From Altererythrobacter ishigakiensis (GTDB lineage: Bacteria; Pseudomonadota; Alphaproteobacteria; Sphingomonadales; Sphingomonadaceae): a stretch of DNA of 64,000 nucleotides. A program made the translations under genes and the position numbers. How positions within the stretch are numbered: the first letter of the stretch is position 1; the number at the start of each line of letters is the position of its first letter. Positions 17,801 to 26,534 of the stretch are shown piece after piece. The stretch spans positions 1-64,000 of the forward strand of contig NZ_CP015963.1 of NCBI RefSeq assembly GCF_001663155.1, read 5' to 3'. The notes beneath the pieces are model-generated. The model had not been told where the DNA came from. It made no database searches and was given only the letters and a program-made list of their open reading frames with translations.

Positions 17801-18325
17801 ATGGCCATCACGCTTTACGATGCATTCGTGCCCAGCTGTCAGCAGATCCTTGGCGGGCTTTCCGGTCTGATCGACAAAGGCGAAGCGCATGTAAAAGAGC
17901 ACGGGTTGGATGATACCGACCTGATCGAAGCCAGATTGTCAGAGACCATGTGGACCCTTCCATGGCATGTGCGGGCATGCTGGGTGCACGGCGCCTACAC
18001 TTTCGATCAACTGCCTACAGGCGAATTCACCCCGGACTTTACCGATGTGCCGGATAGCTGGGATTCCATGCGGGCGATGGTCGATGACGCGCAGGCCAAA
18101 TTGGCGGCGCTCGACCCGGATACTGTCGAGGCTTTGGCAGACAAGACGATCGGCTTTGTGCTAGGCGGCAAGCGGTTGATGGAGTTCAGCGGGCAGGACT
18201 TTCTCTTGAGTTTCAATCAGCCCAATTTCTATTTCCACGCGACCACTTTTTACGACATTCTACGCCATAAGGGCGTTGCTTTGGGCAAGCGCGATTTCAT
18301 GGGCGCACCTCGTCTGCGAACCTAG
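17801..18325 (+). CDS. DUF1993 family protein
   Basis: A 174-residue protein matching the DUF1993 family: MAITLYDAFVPSCQQILGGLSGLIDK at the N-terminus, ARLSETMWTLPWHVRACW, and SFNQPNFYFHATTFYDILRHKGVALGKRDFMG at the C-terminus. These four-helix proteins resemble DinB-like folds; their function is unknown. CAGGAG lies 7 nt before the ATG, which decides the start. It stands alone between gcrA and the outer-membrane gene. Confidence 0.88.
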   Translation: MAITLYDAFVPSCQQILGGLSGLIDKGEAHVKEHGLDDTDLIEARLSETMWTLPWHVRACWVHGAYTFDQLPTGEFTPDFTDVPDSWDSMRAMVDDAQAKLAALDPDTVEALADKTIGFVLGGKRLMEFSGQDFLLSFNQPNFYFHATTFYDILRHKGVALGKRDFMGAPRLRT

Positions 18326-18387
18326 TCCAGCAAGAATTTTCGGAACACTCCGTGTCGCCGCCGATTGGCAGAGTGAAGGATAATTCA

Positions 18388-19335
18388 ATGCGAAATAATC
18401 TATACGCGATACCGCTTCTTGCGGCTGTAACAAGTGCGCCCGTTCAGGCTGAGCTACCAGAGCCGGTTAAAGCCATGATCGATGCGGCGATAGAGAGCGG
18501 CGACCCAGCAACGGTGCAAGCAGTGACCTCCGTCGCGCGTCAGACCAATCCTGATGATGCCGAGGAAATCGATGCTCTCCTTGCGTCCTTCAATCAGGAA
18601 CAAGCTCAACTTGCAGCCGCGCAAGCGGCGAAGAAGGAAGAGGCCATTCGCACCGCCAGCCTTCTAGAGAACTGGAGCGGCAAGGGCGAGTTCGGTGCGT
18701 TTCGGGCGACAGGCAACTCGTCCAACACAGGTGTAACCGCAGGGCTTTCGCTGAAGCGCCAGGGCATCGACTGGACCCACAAGCTGCGCGGGCGCGCCGA
18801 TTACCAGCGCAACAACGGGGTAACGTCCCGCGAACAGTATTTTTTCGCTTATGAGCCCAACCTGAAGGTTTCGGAACGAATGTTCGTTTATGGACTTGCC
18901 CAATACGAGCGGGACCGTTTCCAGGGCTTCTCTGCCCGCTACGCCATCTCAGGCGGGATCGGCTACAAGTTCATCGATGAGCCAGACATTCAGCTGTCGG
19001 CAAAGGTCGGACCAGCTTACCGAGTGACCGACTTTGTGAATGGCGATAGCGAAAGTCGTATCGCTGGTCTTCTCGGGGTGGATTTCGACTGGAGCATTAC
19101 AGACCGGCTGAAACTTACACATGAGACCAATGCGGTTGCGGAAACTGGCGGCTCTGCGACTGTTATTGTCGATTCAAATAACACAAGCCTCAACTTTGTT
19201 ACTGGCCTCAATGCCAAGGTTAGCGACAAACTGACAACACGGTTTTCCTATGCAGTCGAGTACGACAGCAATCCCCCCGCGGGTTCGGAGAATACAGACA
19301 CGCTTAGCCGGGTGACGCTGATCTACGACTTCTAG
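18388..19335 (+). CDS. DUF481 (YdiY-like) outer-membrane protein
   Basis: A 315-residue protein with a signal peptide (MRNNLYAIPLLAAVTSAPVQA), a short helical region rich in Ala and Gln, then a C-terminal domain of alternating amphipathic strands ending in RVTLIYDF, typical of DUF481 beta-barrels. The barrel begins near SGKGEFGAFRATGNSSNTG. GAAGGA precedes the ATG at 18388. DUF481 function is unknown in this group. It converges on the spermidine-synthase-like gene with 3 nt between the stop codons. Confidence 0.87.
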   Translation: MRNNLYAIPLLAAVTSAPVQAELPEPVKAMIDAAIESGDPATVQAVTSVARQTNPDDAEEIDALLASFNQEQAQLAAAQAAKKEEAIRTASLLENWSGKGEFGAFRATGNSSNTGVTAGLSLKRQGIDWTHKLRGRADYQRNNGVTSREQYFFAYEPNLKVSERMFVYGLAQYERDRFQGFSARYAISGGIGYKFIDEPDIQLSAKVGPAYRVTDFVNGDSESRIAGLLGVDFDWSITDRLKLTHETNAVAETGGSATVIVDSNNTSLNFVTGLNAKVSDKLTTRFSYAVEYDSNPPAGSENTDTLSRVTLIYDF

Positions 19336-19338
19336 GAA

Positions 19339-20019
19339 TCAACGTTTTCTTGCAAACCAGATCGTGTGGCGCGGGCCCTTATTGTTGGGCCGTGCCCGCA
19401 CCTCGCGCACTTCCACTTCAAACCCGCCATCCATCAGGCGGCGCGTGAATTTGTGATCTGGCGCGGCTGACCAGATCGCCAGAATGCCGCCCGGATTGAG
19501 CGCGTCCTTAGCCTTCGCAATACCGGTTCGCGTGTAAAGCCGGTCGTTGGGGTCACGCACGATGCCGTCCGGGCCATTGTCCACATCAAGCAGGATCGCA
19601 TCGAACTTACCGCAAGTGCCGTCATTGGCGTCATCGATCAACGCGGCCACATCGCAAAGCACAACCTCGCCGCGCGGATCCTTAAGACAATCACCGGTGA
19701 GTTCAGACAGCGGCCCTTCTGCCCATTCCAGAACTTCTGACACAATTTCGGCGACGACAACTTCGCCCTTTTCGCCCACGCCGGTCAAGGCCGCGCGAAA
19801 GGTAAAGCCCATCCCATAGCCGCCGATCAGCACCCGTGGCGCGGGTTTGTCCAGCTCCTTCAGGGTCAGCAGCGCTAGCTGCTCCTCGCTATACTGCATG
19901 CGCGTGCCCATCAGCTCGTCCCGGCCGAGCATTATGATGAAATCGCGTCCGTGACTGACTAGCGTCAGCTCGCCGCCGTCAGGTATCTGCGCTGTGGCCA
20001 GTGTCTCACGCGGAAGCAT
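19339..20019 (-). CDS. Spermidine-synthase-like SAM-binding protein
   Basis: A 226-residue Rossmann-fold protein resembling the core of spermidine synthases: VLIGGYGMGFTFRAAL as the nucleotide-binding loop, then VVVAEIVSEVLEWAEG and FDAILLDVDNGPDGIV. It is shorter than true spermidine synthase (about 280) and lacks an obvious polyamine-site tetrad, so a generic methyl- or aminopropyltransferase role is all that can be said. The start codon overlaps the upstream methyltransferase stop by one nucleotide, implying a two-gene operon. Confidence 0.8.
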   Translation of the reverse strand: MLPRETLATAQIPDGGELTLVSHGRDFIIMLGRDELMGTRMQYSEEQLALLTLKELDKPAPRVLIGGYGMGFTFRAALTGVGEKGEVVVAEIVSEVLEWAEGPLSELTGDCLKDPRGEVVLCDVAALIDDANDGTCGKFDAILLDVDNGPDGIVRDPNDRLYTRTGIAKAKDALNPGGILAIWSAAPDHKFTRRLMDGGFEVEVREVRARPNNKGPRHTIWFARKR

Positions 20020-21077
20020 TAGGCTCTAGCTTCGAGTACCATGTTGGTTGGTGTTTCTGCGGCTCGGCGCACGTTCGAGAATCCTCCTTTATTCAAGACT
20101 TCGGCAAGCCGCTTCGGTCCAGCCTGGGCACCCAACCCATAACCCACACTCTGACTGAGAGAATTTGGCGTGCAGGCAGTGGTTGAAAATCCATAGTAAA
20201 TTTGGCCTAATGGATGCAGATTTTCCGTCAAAGTATCGCCAGCCATAGGTTCTACCAGCATCAGTATGCCGTCCTCTTTCAACGCGCCACGTGCGCGCTT
20301 TGCGGCACCTACTGGATCTCCCATGTCATGTAGCGCATCGAAGATACAGGCGAAATCGAAACCTTCACCTTCAAAATTTTGTGCGGTCGCAACTTGGAAT
20401 TCGACATTGGTGACGCCAGCGTCAGAGGCCTGCTTCCGCGCTGCCTCGATTGATGGCTCGTGAAAGTCGATCCCGACGAAATGCGAATTGGGATAGGCTT
20501 TGGCCATCATAACAACCGATGACCCATGCCCGCAGCCGATATCGGCCACCTTGGCACCTGCTTTCAGCTTGTCTTCCACTCCGTCAAGCGCGGGGAGCCA
20601 TTCGCCCAGCAGATGCGCTTGATAGCCCGGACGGAAGAATCGGTCAGTCGCGCAGAAGCAGCAGGGAGACTGATCGCTCCATGGTCGGCCTTTGCCCGAC
20701 TTGAACGTGTCGATCGCTTTCTCGTGCTCTTCATATTGCGAAACGATCGCTTGGAAGAAGCCCTGCATACACGCAGGTTGCCCCTCACGGGTGAATACCA
20801 GCGCCTGCTCCTCAGAGAGGTGATAGGTTTCATCCTCGGGATTATAAGTGACGTATCCGGCTGCGGTGACTGAACCCAGCCATTCGCGCAGGTATAGCTT
20901 GTTCATTCCGGTCTTTTGAGCCAGCTGGTCCACGGTGACCGGGCCAGCTTCGTCGATGGCTTCAAACACTCCGGCCTGATCACCCAGATAGGACATGAAT
21001 ACGCCCATTGCCCCGGCAACGTCGCCAACGACCTTACCTGCCAGCTCTTCCAGTTTTTCCATGTTTACTTCAGCCAT
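20019..21077 (-). CDS. Class I SAM-dependent methyltransferase with N-terminal winged helix
   Basis: A 352-residue methyltransferase. The N-terminal part (about 25-100) is a winged-helix dimerisation domain (PVTVDQLAQKTGMNKLYLREWL). The catalytic domain has motif I VADIGCGHGSSVVMMAK, then GIDFHEPSIEAARKQ and FDFACIFDALHDMGDP. Similar to O-methyltransferase-like and mycobacterial Rv2258c-type proteins; the substrate is unknown. GGGAG before the ATG at 21077 fixes the start; 28 extra upstream codons lack support. It contains an unusual CCFCATDRFF segment. Confidence 0.85.
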   Translation of the reverse strand: MAEVNMEKLEELAGKVVGDVAGAMGVFMSYLGDQAGVFEAIDEAGPVTVDQLAQKTGMNKLYLREWLGSVTAAGYVTYNPEDETYHLSEEQALVFTREGQPACMQGFFQAIVSQYEEHEKAIDTFKSGKGRPWSDQSPCCFCATDRFFRPGYQAHLLGEWLPALDGVEDKLKAGAKVADIGCGHGSSVVMMAKAYPNSHFVGIDFHEPSIEAARKQASDAGVTNVEFQVATAQNFEGEGFDFACIFDALHDMGDPVGAAKRARGALKEDGILMLVEPMAGDTLTENLHPLGQIYYGFSTTACTPNSLSQSVGYGLGAQAGPKRLAEVLNKGGFSNVRRAAETPTNMVLEARA

Positions 21078-21178
21078 TGTCAGCTCTCCCTCTGCAAATG
21101 CAGGAATAAGCGACCCAATGGTTTTCTTGGCGCGACTCGGCGCTAACGCCGAGACTAGCACGGCGCCGCAAAGCCACG

Positions 21179-21210
21179 AAAAAGCCCGCCGGGATTGCTC
21201 CTGGCGGGCC
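21179..21210 (-). terminator. Intrinsic terminator of the rpsO-pnp unit
   Basis: On the minus strand the stem GCCCGCC (from 21209 down) pairs with GGCGGGC, ending at 21184, and is followed directly by TTTTT. It lies about 25 nt after the pnp stop codon and is a classical Rho-independent terminator. Confidence 0.85.
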
Positions 21211-21235
21211 CTTCACTGTTCGAGGCTGAAGAAGC

Positions 21236-23518
21236 TTAGTCCTTCAAGAAGTCCGGCACGTGAGCGGCGCCGTCGCCGCCGTTGTCGCCACCTTTGTCGC
21301 GGCCACCGCCGCGGCGACCACCACGATCACCGCCACGGCCGCGATCACGGTTTCCGCGCGGGCCACGACGATCACCTTTGTCACCACGCGGTTCGCGCGG
21401 CGGGCGGGTGTCTTCCAGCTCTTCACCGGTCTCCTGGTCAACAACACGCATCGACAGGCGGACCTTGCCACGATTGTCGATCTCAAGAACCTTGACCTTA
21501 ACTTCGTCACCTTCGGAAACGACGTCCGTCACTTTCTCGACGCGCTCGTTCTTCATTTCGCTGACGTGGACGAGACCGTCCTTGCCGCCCATGAAGTTCA
21601 CGAATGCGCCGAAATCGACGATGTTGACGACCTTGCCGGTGTAAATCTTGCCGACTTCGGCTTCTTCGACGATGCCTTCGATCCACTTCTTCGCGGCTTC
21701 GATTTCATCAGCGTTCGAAGAACTGATCTTGATGACACCTTCGTCATCAATGTCGACCTTGGCGCCGGTTTCAGCAACGATCTCGCGGATCACCTTGCCG
21801 CCCGTGCCGATAACGTCACGGATCTTCGACTTGTCGATCTGCATGGTTTCGATACGCGGAGCATGCTTGGAAACGCCGGTACGCGCTGAACCAAGGGCTT
21901 TCGCCATTTCGCCAAGGATGTGCGTACGGCCGGCTTTCGCCTGCTCAAGCGCCTTGGCCATGATTTCCTGCGTGATGCCGGCAACCTTGATGTCCATCTG
22001 CATGGTGGTGATGCCTGCTTCCGAACCGGCAACCTTGAAGTCCATGTCACCCAGGTGATCTTCGTCACCCAGAATGTCTGACAGAACAGCAAAGTCATCG
22101 CCCTCAAGGATCAGGCCCATCGCGATGCCCGAGACTGGACGTTCGATTGGAACGCCAGCGTCCATCATCGACAGACAGCCACCGCACACAGTCGCCATCG
22201 AGCTTGAGCCGTTGGACTCGGTGATGTCTGACAGAACACGGATGGTGTACGGGAAGTCTTCATGGTCAGGCAGCACAGGGTGCAGCGCGCGCCATGCAAG
22301 CTTGCCGTGGCCAGTTTCGCGGCGACCAGTGAAACCAAAGCGGCCCACTTCACCAACCGAGTACGGCGGGAAGTTATAGTGCAGCATGAAGTGGTTGTAG
22401 GAGAGACCCTCCAGGCCATCGATCATCTGCTCAGCGTCTTTGGTGCCCAGCGTGGTGGTGCAGATCGCCTGCGTTTCACCGCGTGTGAACAGCGCAGAGC
22501 CGTGCGTACGTGGCAGCAAGCCAACCATGGCTTCGATCGGGCGAACCTGATCCAGCTTACGGCCGTCAATGCGCGTGCCATCCTTCAGGATCGCGCCGCG
22601 AACGATTTCCGCTTCCAGTTTCTTGACCGCTTTGCTGGCGACCAGCTGAGTCTGCGCTTCTTCCTCAGCGAAAGCTTCCTTCGCCTTGGCGCGCGCTTCA
22701 TTGAGTGCGTCCGAACGGGCTGACTTGTCGGTCAGCTTGTACGCCGCTGCAATGTCATCGCCCACGATGCCGCGCAGCTTTTCCTTGATCGCCGCGGTAT
22801 CGTCAGATGTATCGATCTCCCAAGGTTCCTTGGCAGCCTGTTCAGCCAGATCGATGATCGCGCCGATAACCTTGCGGCTTTCCTCGTGCGCGAACATGAC
22901 TGCGCCGAGCATTTCTTCCTCGGTCAGTTCTTTCGCTTCGGATTCAACCATCATCACAGCGTCTTGTGTTGCCGCGACGACGAGGTCCAAACGACCTTCT
23001 TCATCAAGGCAGGTCTGAAGCGATGGGTTGAGTTCGTATTCGCCATTGCGGAAGCCAATGCGTGCTGCACCGATCGGGCCCATGAAGGGGACACCGCTGA
23101 TGGTCAGCGCAGCAGAAGCCGCGATCATTGCAACGATATCTGGCTCAGTTTCGCCATCATAGCTCAGAACCTGAGCGATAACGTTGATTTCGTTGTAGAA
23201 GCCTTCAGGGAAAAGCGGGCGAACCGGGCGGTCAATCAACCGCGAAGTCAGCGTTTCCTTTTCCGTCGCGCGGCCTTCGCGCTTGAAGAAGCCACCCGGG
23301 ATACGGCCAGCTGCAGAGAATTTTTCTTGATAGTGAACGGTCAGCGGGAAGAAATCCTGGCCTTCCTTCACTGACTTTGCGGCGGTCACGGCGCACAGCA
23401 CCACGGTTTCGCCATAAGTGGCCAGAACGGCGCCGTCTGCCTGACGGGCAATCTGACCGGTTTCGAGAGTGAGGGTTTTTCCGCCCCATTCAATCGATAC
23501 GGTTTTCTTGTCGAACAT
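21236..23518 (-). CDS. pnp: Polyribonucleotide nucleotidyltransferase (PNPase)
   Basis: A 760-residue phosphorolytic 3'-5' exoribonuclease of the RNA degradosome. It has two RNase PH domains (about 10-220 and 310-540; the active half shows [15 protein letters not shown] and [11 protein letters not shown]), a KH domain ([21 protein letters not shown] region, about 560-620) and an S1 domain ([17 protein letters not shown], about 630-700). The tail is rich in Arg/Gly/Asp repeats, as in alphaproteobacterial PNPases. It follows rpsO as the last gene of the translation operon; a hairpin lies in its leader. Confidence 0.98.
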   Translation of the reverse strand: MFDKKTVSIEWGGKTLTLETGQIARQADGAVLATYGETVVLCAVTAAKSVKEGQDFFPLTVHYQEKFSAAGRIPGGFFKREGRATEKETLTSRLIDRPVRPLFPEGFYNEINVIAQVLSYDGETEPDIVAMIAASAALTISGVPFMGPIGAARIGFRNGEYELNPSLQTCLDEEGRLDLVVAATQDAVMMVESEAKELTEEEMLGAVMFAHEESRKVIGAIIDLAEQAAKEPWEIDTSDDTAAIKEKLRGIVGDDIAAAYKLTDKSARSDALNEARAKAKEAFAEEEAQTQLVASKAVKKLEAEIVRGAILKDGTRIDGRKLDQVRPIEAMVGLLPRTHGSALFTRGETQAICTTTLGTKDAEQMIDGLEGLSYNHFMLHYNFPPYSVGEVGRFGFTGRRETGHGKLAWRALHPVLPDHEDFPYTIRVLSDITESNGSSSMATVCGGCLSMMDAGVPIERPVSGIAMGLILEGDDFAVLSDILGDEDHLGDMDFKVAGSEAGITTMQMDIKVAGITQEIMAKALEQAKAGRTHILGEMAKALGSARTGVSKHAPRIETMQIDKSKIRDVIGTGGKVIREIVAETGAKVDIDDEGVIKISSSNADEIEAAKKWIEGIVEEAEVGKIYTGKVVNIVDFGAFVNFMGGKDGLVHVSEMKNERVEKVTDVVSEGDEVKVKVLEIDNRGKVRLSMRVVDQETGEELEDTRPPREPRGDKGDRRGPRGNRDRGRGGDRGGRRGGGRDKGGDNGGDGAAHVPDFLKD

Positions 23519-23588
23519 GTATTTTCCTTCTGAACCCGCGGGGCCTTATTGCCTGGCGGGGCCTATATTGTCTGGTTGTATCGCGGCC

Positions 23589-23613
23589 GCAGAAACCGGA
23601 ATCTACTTTCTGC
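23589..23613 (-). promoter_or_regulatory. Stem-loop in the pnp leader
   Basis: GCAGAAA at 23589-23595 and TTTCTGC at 23607-23613 form a 7-bp stem with an 11-nt loop, about 70-95 nt upstream of the pnp start on the minus strand. In Escherichia coli, PNPase autoregulates through an RNase III-cut leader hairpin; a similar role here is inference. Two copies of AGGCCCCGC also lie between the hairpin and the start codon. Confidence 0.45.
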
Positions 23614-23716
23614 TGCGATCTTCCCAAATACCGGGTAATCCGTCCCGGTCCGGTTTGGGCGTTATCCTTGCCCCTTAAAGGCTTGCTCCACCGGATTGTG
23701 AAGGAAGCCAGATAAA

Positions 23717-23743
23717 CGAAGCGGCCCGTTCTAGGGCCGCCTC
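23717..23743 (-). terminator. Hairpin after rpsO, probable attenuating terminator
   Basis: GCGGCCC (23721-23727) pairs with GGGCCGC (23734-23740) around a 6-nt loop. On the minus strand it is followed by TTCGTTT. It lies 12 nt after the rpsO stop codon and about 200 nt before pnp, so it would end or reduce read-through from rpsO into pnp. Confidence 0.65.
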
Positions 23744-23752
23744 GAGAAACTC

Positions 23753-24022
23753 TTACTTACGAAGACCCAGCTTCTGGATCAGGGCGTTATAGCGCTCGAC
23801 GTCTTTCTTCTTGAGATAGGCGAGCAGGCTGCGACGCTTGTTGACCATCTGCAGAAGACCACGGCGTGAGTGGTTGTCCTTGTGATGATCCTTAAAGTGC
23901 TCGGTCAGGTTGCGGATACGCTGCGTCAGGATCGCGACCTGTACTTCGGGGCTGCCCGTGTCATTCTTGTCGCGGGCGTTCTCTTCGATAATCTTCGTTT
24001 TCGTTGCGGCATCAACCGACAT
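23753..24022 (-). CDS. rpsO: 30S ribosomal protein S15
   Basis: An 89-residue primary 16S rRNA-binding protein of the small-subunit platform, standard length. The family signature [20 protein letters not shown] and [19 protein letters not shown] are intact. It sits between truB (12 nt upstream) and pnp, the usual order. Confidence 0.98.
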   Translation of the reverse strand: MSVDAATKTKIIEENARDKNDTGSPEVQVAILTQRIRNLTEHFKDHHKDNHSRRGLLQMVNKRRSLLAYLKKKDVERYNALIQKLGLRK

Positions 24023-24034
24023 AATATTTCTCTC

Positions 24035-25036
24035 TTACTCAGCGACATCGGGTAGATTAAAACCCCGCACAACCTTGGCCGTGCCTGCGATGCATTCCAT
24101 TAACGCAACCGGAGTTTCACCCAGTTTCGCCAGATAGAGCCCATCGCTTTGGGGCATCCCGGAAAGGACCCGGCCCTGACGGACCGCCTGCGCACTATCC
24201 GGGTCAAGTTTCAGGGCCGGGATGTCGTCCAGCCCCGCCTCGAGCGGCAGGAGTAGGTCTGATAAGGCCGCGCCATTAGCTTGTTTCTCGAGTTTGTCCA
24301 GCGAAATCGCCTGATTCTCGAGGAATGGACCGGCCTTTACCCGCCTTAGATAGGTAACGTGCCCGACAGTTCCAAGCGCGCGCGCGATATCCCGAGCCAA
24401 AGAGCGGATATATGTGCCCTTTGAGACATGCGCAGTCAGAGTGACCGTCTCAGCCAATTCCAGCGGCATGGAGGGGTCATAGGGGTCTGGCCGACCGGCG
24501 GTGGTTTGGAAAGCAGACCGAAGCTCAGGGTCCTCGCGTTCGCCTGCAAATTCCAGCGAATGGATCGTGACCTGACGCGTCCTGATTTCGACCTCTTCCC
24601 CCGCCCGCGCCCGGTCATAGGCGCGCTTGCCGTCGACCTTCACCGCTGAATAGGCGGGCGGGACTTGCTCGACCTCTCCGGTAAAGTGCTCAAGGATCGC
24701 CGCGACGGCGGCCATCGGCGGCCTTCGGCTCGATCGTTCAATCACTTTGCCTTCCGTGTCGAGCGTGTCGGTCTCCTCGCCAAACTTGATCGTGAATTCA
24801 TAAATCTTGCTCGCATCCAACATGCGGCCAGCCAGCTTGGTCGCTTCGCCCAGCGCGATTGGCAAAACCCCCTCGGCCAGTGGGTCCAGCGTGCCGCCAT
24901 GACCAACCTTGGTCTTGGCATAGCCCGATTGGCGCAGAATGCGTTTGACCGCGCCGACAGCCTGCGTCGAGCCAAGCCCGCGCGGCTTGTCGATGATCAG
25001 CCAGCCGGAAACAGGAATTTCGCGCAGATCAGCCAC
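24035..25036 (-). CDS. truB: tRNA pseudouridine(55) synthase
   Basis: TruB makes pseudouridine 55 in the T-loop of tRNAs. The N-terminus VSGWLIIDKPRGLGSTQAV and the catalytic-aspartate motif GHGGTLDPLAEGVLPIALG are present, followed by YEFTIKFGEETDTLDTEG and the C-terminal GTYIRSLARDIARALG. I prefer GTG at 25036 (333 residues), overlapping the upstream protease gene by 8 nt; a TTG at 25054 is the alternative. The start needs experimental support because no ATG lies near the family N-terminus. Confidence 0.95.
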   Translation of the reverse strand: MADLREIPVSGWLIIDKPRGLGSTQAVGAVKRILRQSGYAKTKVGHGGTLDPLAEGVLPIALGEATKLAGRMLDASKIYEFTIKFGEETDTLDTEGKVIERSSRRPPMAAVAAILEHFTGEVEQVPPAYSAVKVDGKRAYDRARAGEEVEIRTRQVTIHSLEFAGEREDPELRSAFQTTAGRPDPYDPSMPLELAETVTLTAHVSKGTYIRSLARDIARALGTVGHVTYLRRVKAGPFLENQAISLDKLEKQANGAALSDLLLPLEAGLDDIPALKLDPDSAQAVRQGRVLSGMPQSDGLYLAKLGETPVALMECIAGTAKVVRGFNLPDVAE

Positions 25037-25748
25037 CAGCCACCGCCGAAGCAATGCTTAAATATTGCGTCAGCGCCCAGTTCACGGGTGGTCCGATGGT
25101 ATTTTCCAGCACGCCTAATTCAGGCGCGAACCATGTGAGGGCAACGAGAGCGAAAAACAGTATCATCCCGTATGGGCGCAGCCTACGATAGGCCTGAGAA
25201 AGCCCATCCGGCAAAATTCCCTCAACGATATGGGAACCGTCGAATGGCGGGATTGGCAGCAGGTTGAAAACACCAAGGAACACATTGATGAGGATGAAGT
25301 AAAACATGCCGCTTTGCAGCAGCAACGTTTCACCTGCCCCGTCCGCTATCAGTGAAAAGCCCGTCTCCGACGGCACAATTTGAGCACCGGCTGGCAAAGC
25401 CAAGCCCAGCGCCAATGCACCCAAAAGAGCCAATACAAAGTTGCTACCCGGCCCCGCTGCCGCCACCGCCATCATGCCGTAGCGGGGATTATCGAGCCGG
25501 TCCTGCCGCACGGGCACTGGCTTCGCCCAACCGAACACCGGCGCCCCCGCTAACGCAAGCGCGCCGGGAACAAGCAGCGTCCCCATGGGATCGACGTGGC
25601 GGATCGGGTTAAGGCTTAATCGCTTCGCGTCTCGCGCAGTCGTATCGCCGAGCAGTAACGCTGAATAGCCGTGCGCAACCTCGTGAAACACGATCGCCAC
25701 TATCAGGCATGGGATTAGCACCAAGGCCAACGTCAGGGTATCTGTCAT
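25029..25748 (-). CDS. Site-2 protease (M50) family membrane protein
   Basis: A 239-residue membrane metalloprotease homologue. The first helix contains FHEVAHGYSALLLGD with the zinc-binding HExxH, and the later NLLPIPPFDGSHIVEG supplies the third, aspartate ligand (NPDG-like). Several further hydrophobic helices are present. It lacks a PDZ domain, which places it with the compact Rv1264/FtsH-like group of site-2 proteases rather than RseP. It lies between tdk and truB, co-directional with both, and overlaps truB by a few bases. Confidence 0.9.
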   Translation of the reverse strand: MTDTLTLALVLIPCLIVAIVFHEVAHGYSALLLGDTTARDAKRLSLNPIRHVDPMGTLLVPGALALAGAPVFGWAKPVPVRQDRLDNPRYGMMAVAAAGPGSNFVLALLGALALGLALPAGAQIVPSETGFSLIADGAGETLLLQSGMFYFILINVFLGVFNLLPIPPFDGSHIVEGILPDGLSQAYRRLRPYGMILFFALVALTWFAPELGVLENTIGPPVNWALTQYLSIASAVAGG

Positions 25749-25772
25749 GTCTTGAAGATAGTGGCGAGCAGG

Positions 25773-26351
25773 TCAGCTCGCCAGAGCCTCGCTGAAATGT
25801 TTGCGGCACAAGGCCACGTAACGATCATTCCCGCCGATTTCAGTTTGCTCACCTGCTTTTACAGCTTTACCCTGCTCATCAACGCGCAGGTTCATCGTCG
25901 CCTTTCGCCCGCAGTCGCAGATGGCTTTCAGTTCCACGAGTGAATCCGCGATGCCCAGCAAGGCGGCGGAACCCGGAAACAGTTTGCCCTGAAAGTCAGT
26001 GCGCAAGCCATAGCAAAGCACCGGTGTTCCCGTTTCATCAGCCAGCCTTGCGCATTGCCAGACCTGTTCTTCGGTCAGAAACTGCGCTTCATCGATCAGC
26101 ACGCAATCGACCCTGCCTTGCGAATGCTCTTCCAGCACATGCTCCAGAATATCGGTATCCGGTGCAAACCGATTTGCATCGCTGGCAAGGCCGATCCGGC
26201 TGCTTATTGCACCGAAGCCAGGGCGATCATCAATGGCCGCGGTCCAGAGTGAAACCCGCATTCCCCGCTCGCCATAATTGAAAGCGGCCTGCAGCAAGGT
26301 TGTGCTCTTTCCCGCATTCATGCTGGCATAATAGAAATAGAGCTTGGCCAT
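25773..26351 (-). CDS. tdk: Thymidine kinase
   Basis: A 192-residue type II thymidine kinase of the salvage pathway. P-loop YYASMNAGKSTTLLQ at the N-terminus, Walker B-like DCVLIDEAQFLTEEQV, the substrate lasso region and Cys-containing zinc-site elements (AICDCGRKATMNLR; the last cysteine is in ALCRKHF). ATG at 26351 (MAKLYFYY) fits the family start. It sits inside the interrupted rbfA-truB interval, unusual for this operon. Confidence 0.95.
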   Translation of the reverse strand: MAKLYFYYASMNAGKSTTLLQAAFNYGERGMRVSLWTAAIDDRPGFGAISSRIGLASDANRFAPDTDILEHVLEEHSQGRVDCVLIDEAQFLTEEQVWQCARLADETGTPVLCYGLRTDFQGKLFPGSAALLGIADSLVELKAICDCGRKATMNLRVDEQGKAVKAGEQTEIGGNDRYVALCRKHFSEALAS

Positions 26352-26534
26352 GCTCGCGCGCCTTTGCTGTTCCGACAGGAGCCGCACGTTTGCAGCCGTG
26401 CCCGTGCCGTGCAAGCGCGGAACGCAAGTTATTCGGAAACAAATGTGGGGTTTCGCGGATTAAGCTGTGAGACAGGCGCTACCAGCAATGCTAGCGCTAA
26501 AGCAATTGGCAAGTATCGAGGGGCCTTAGGCACA

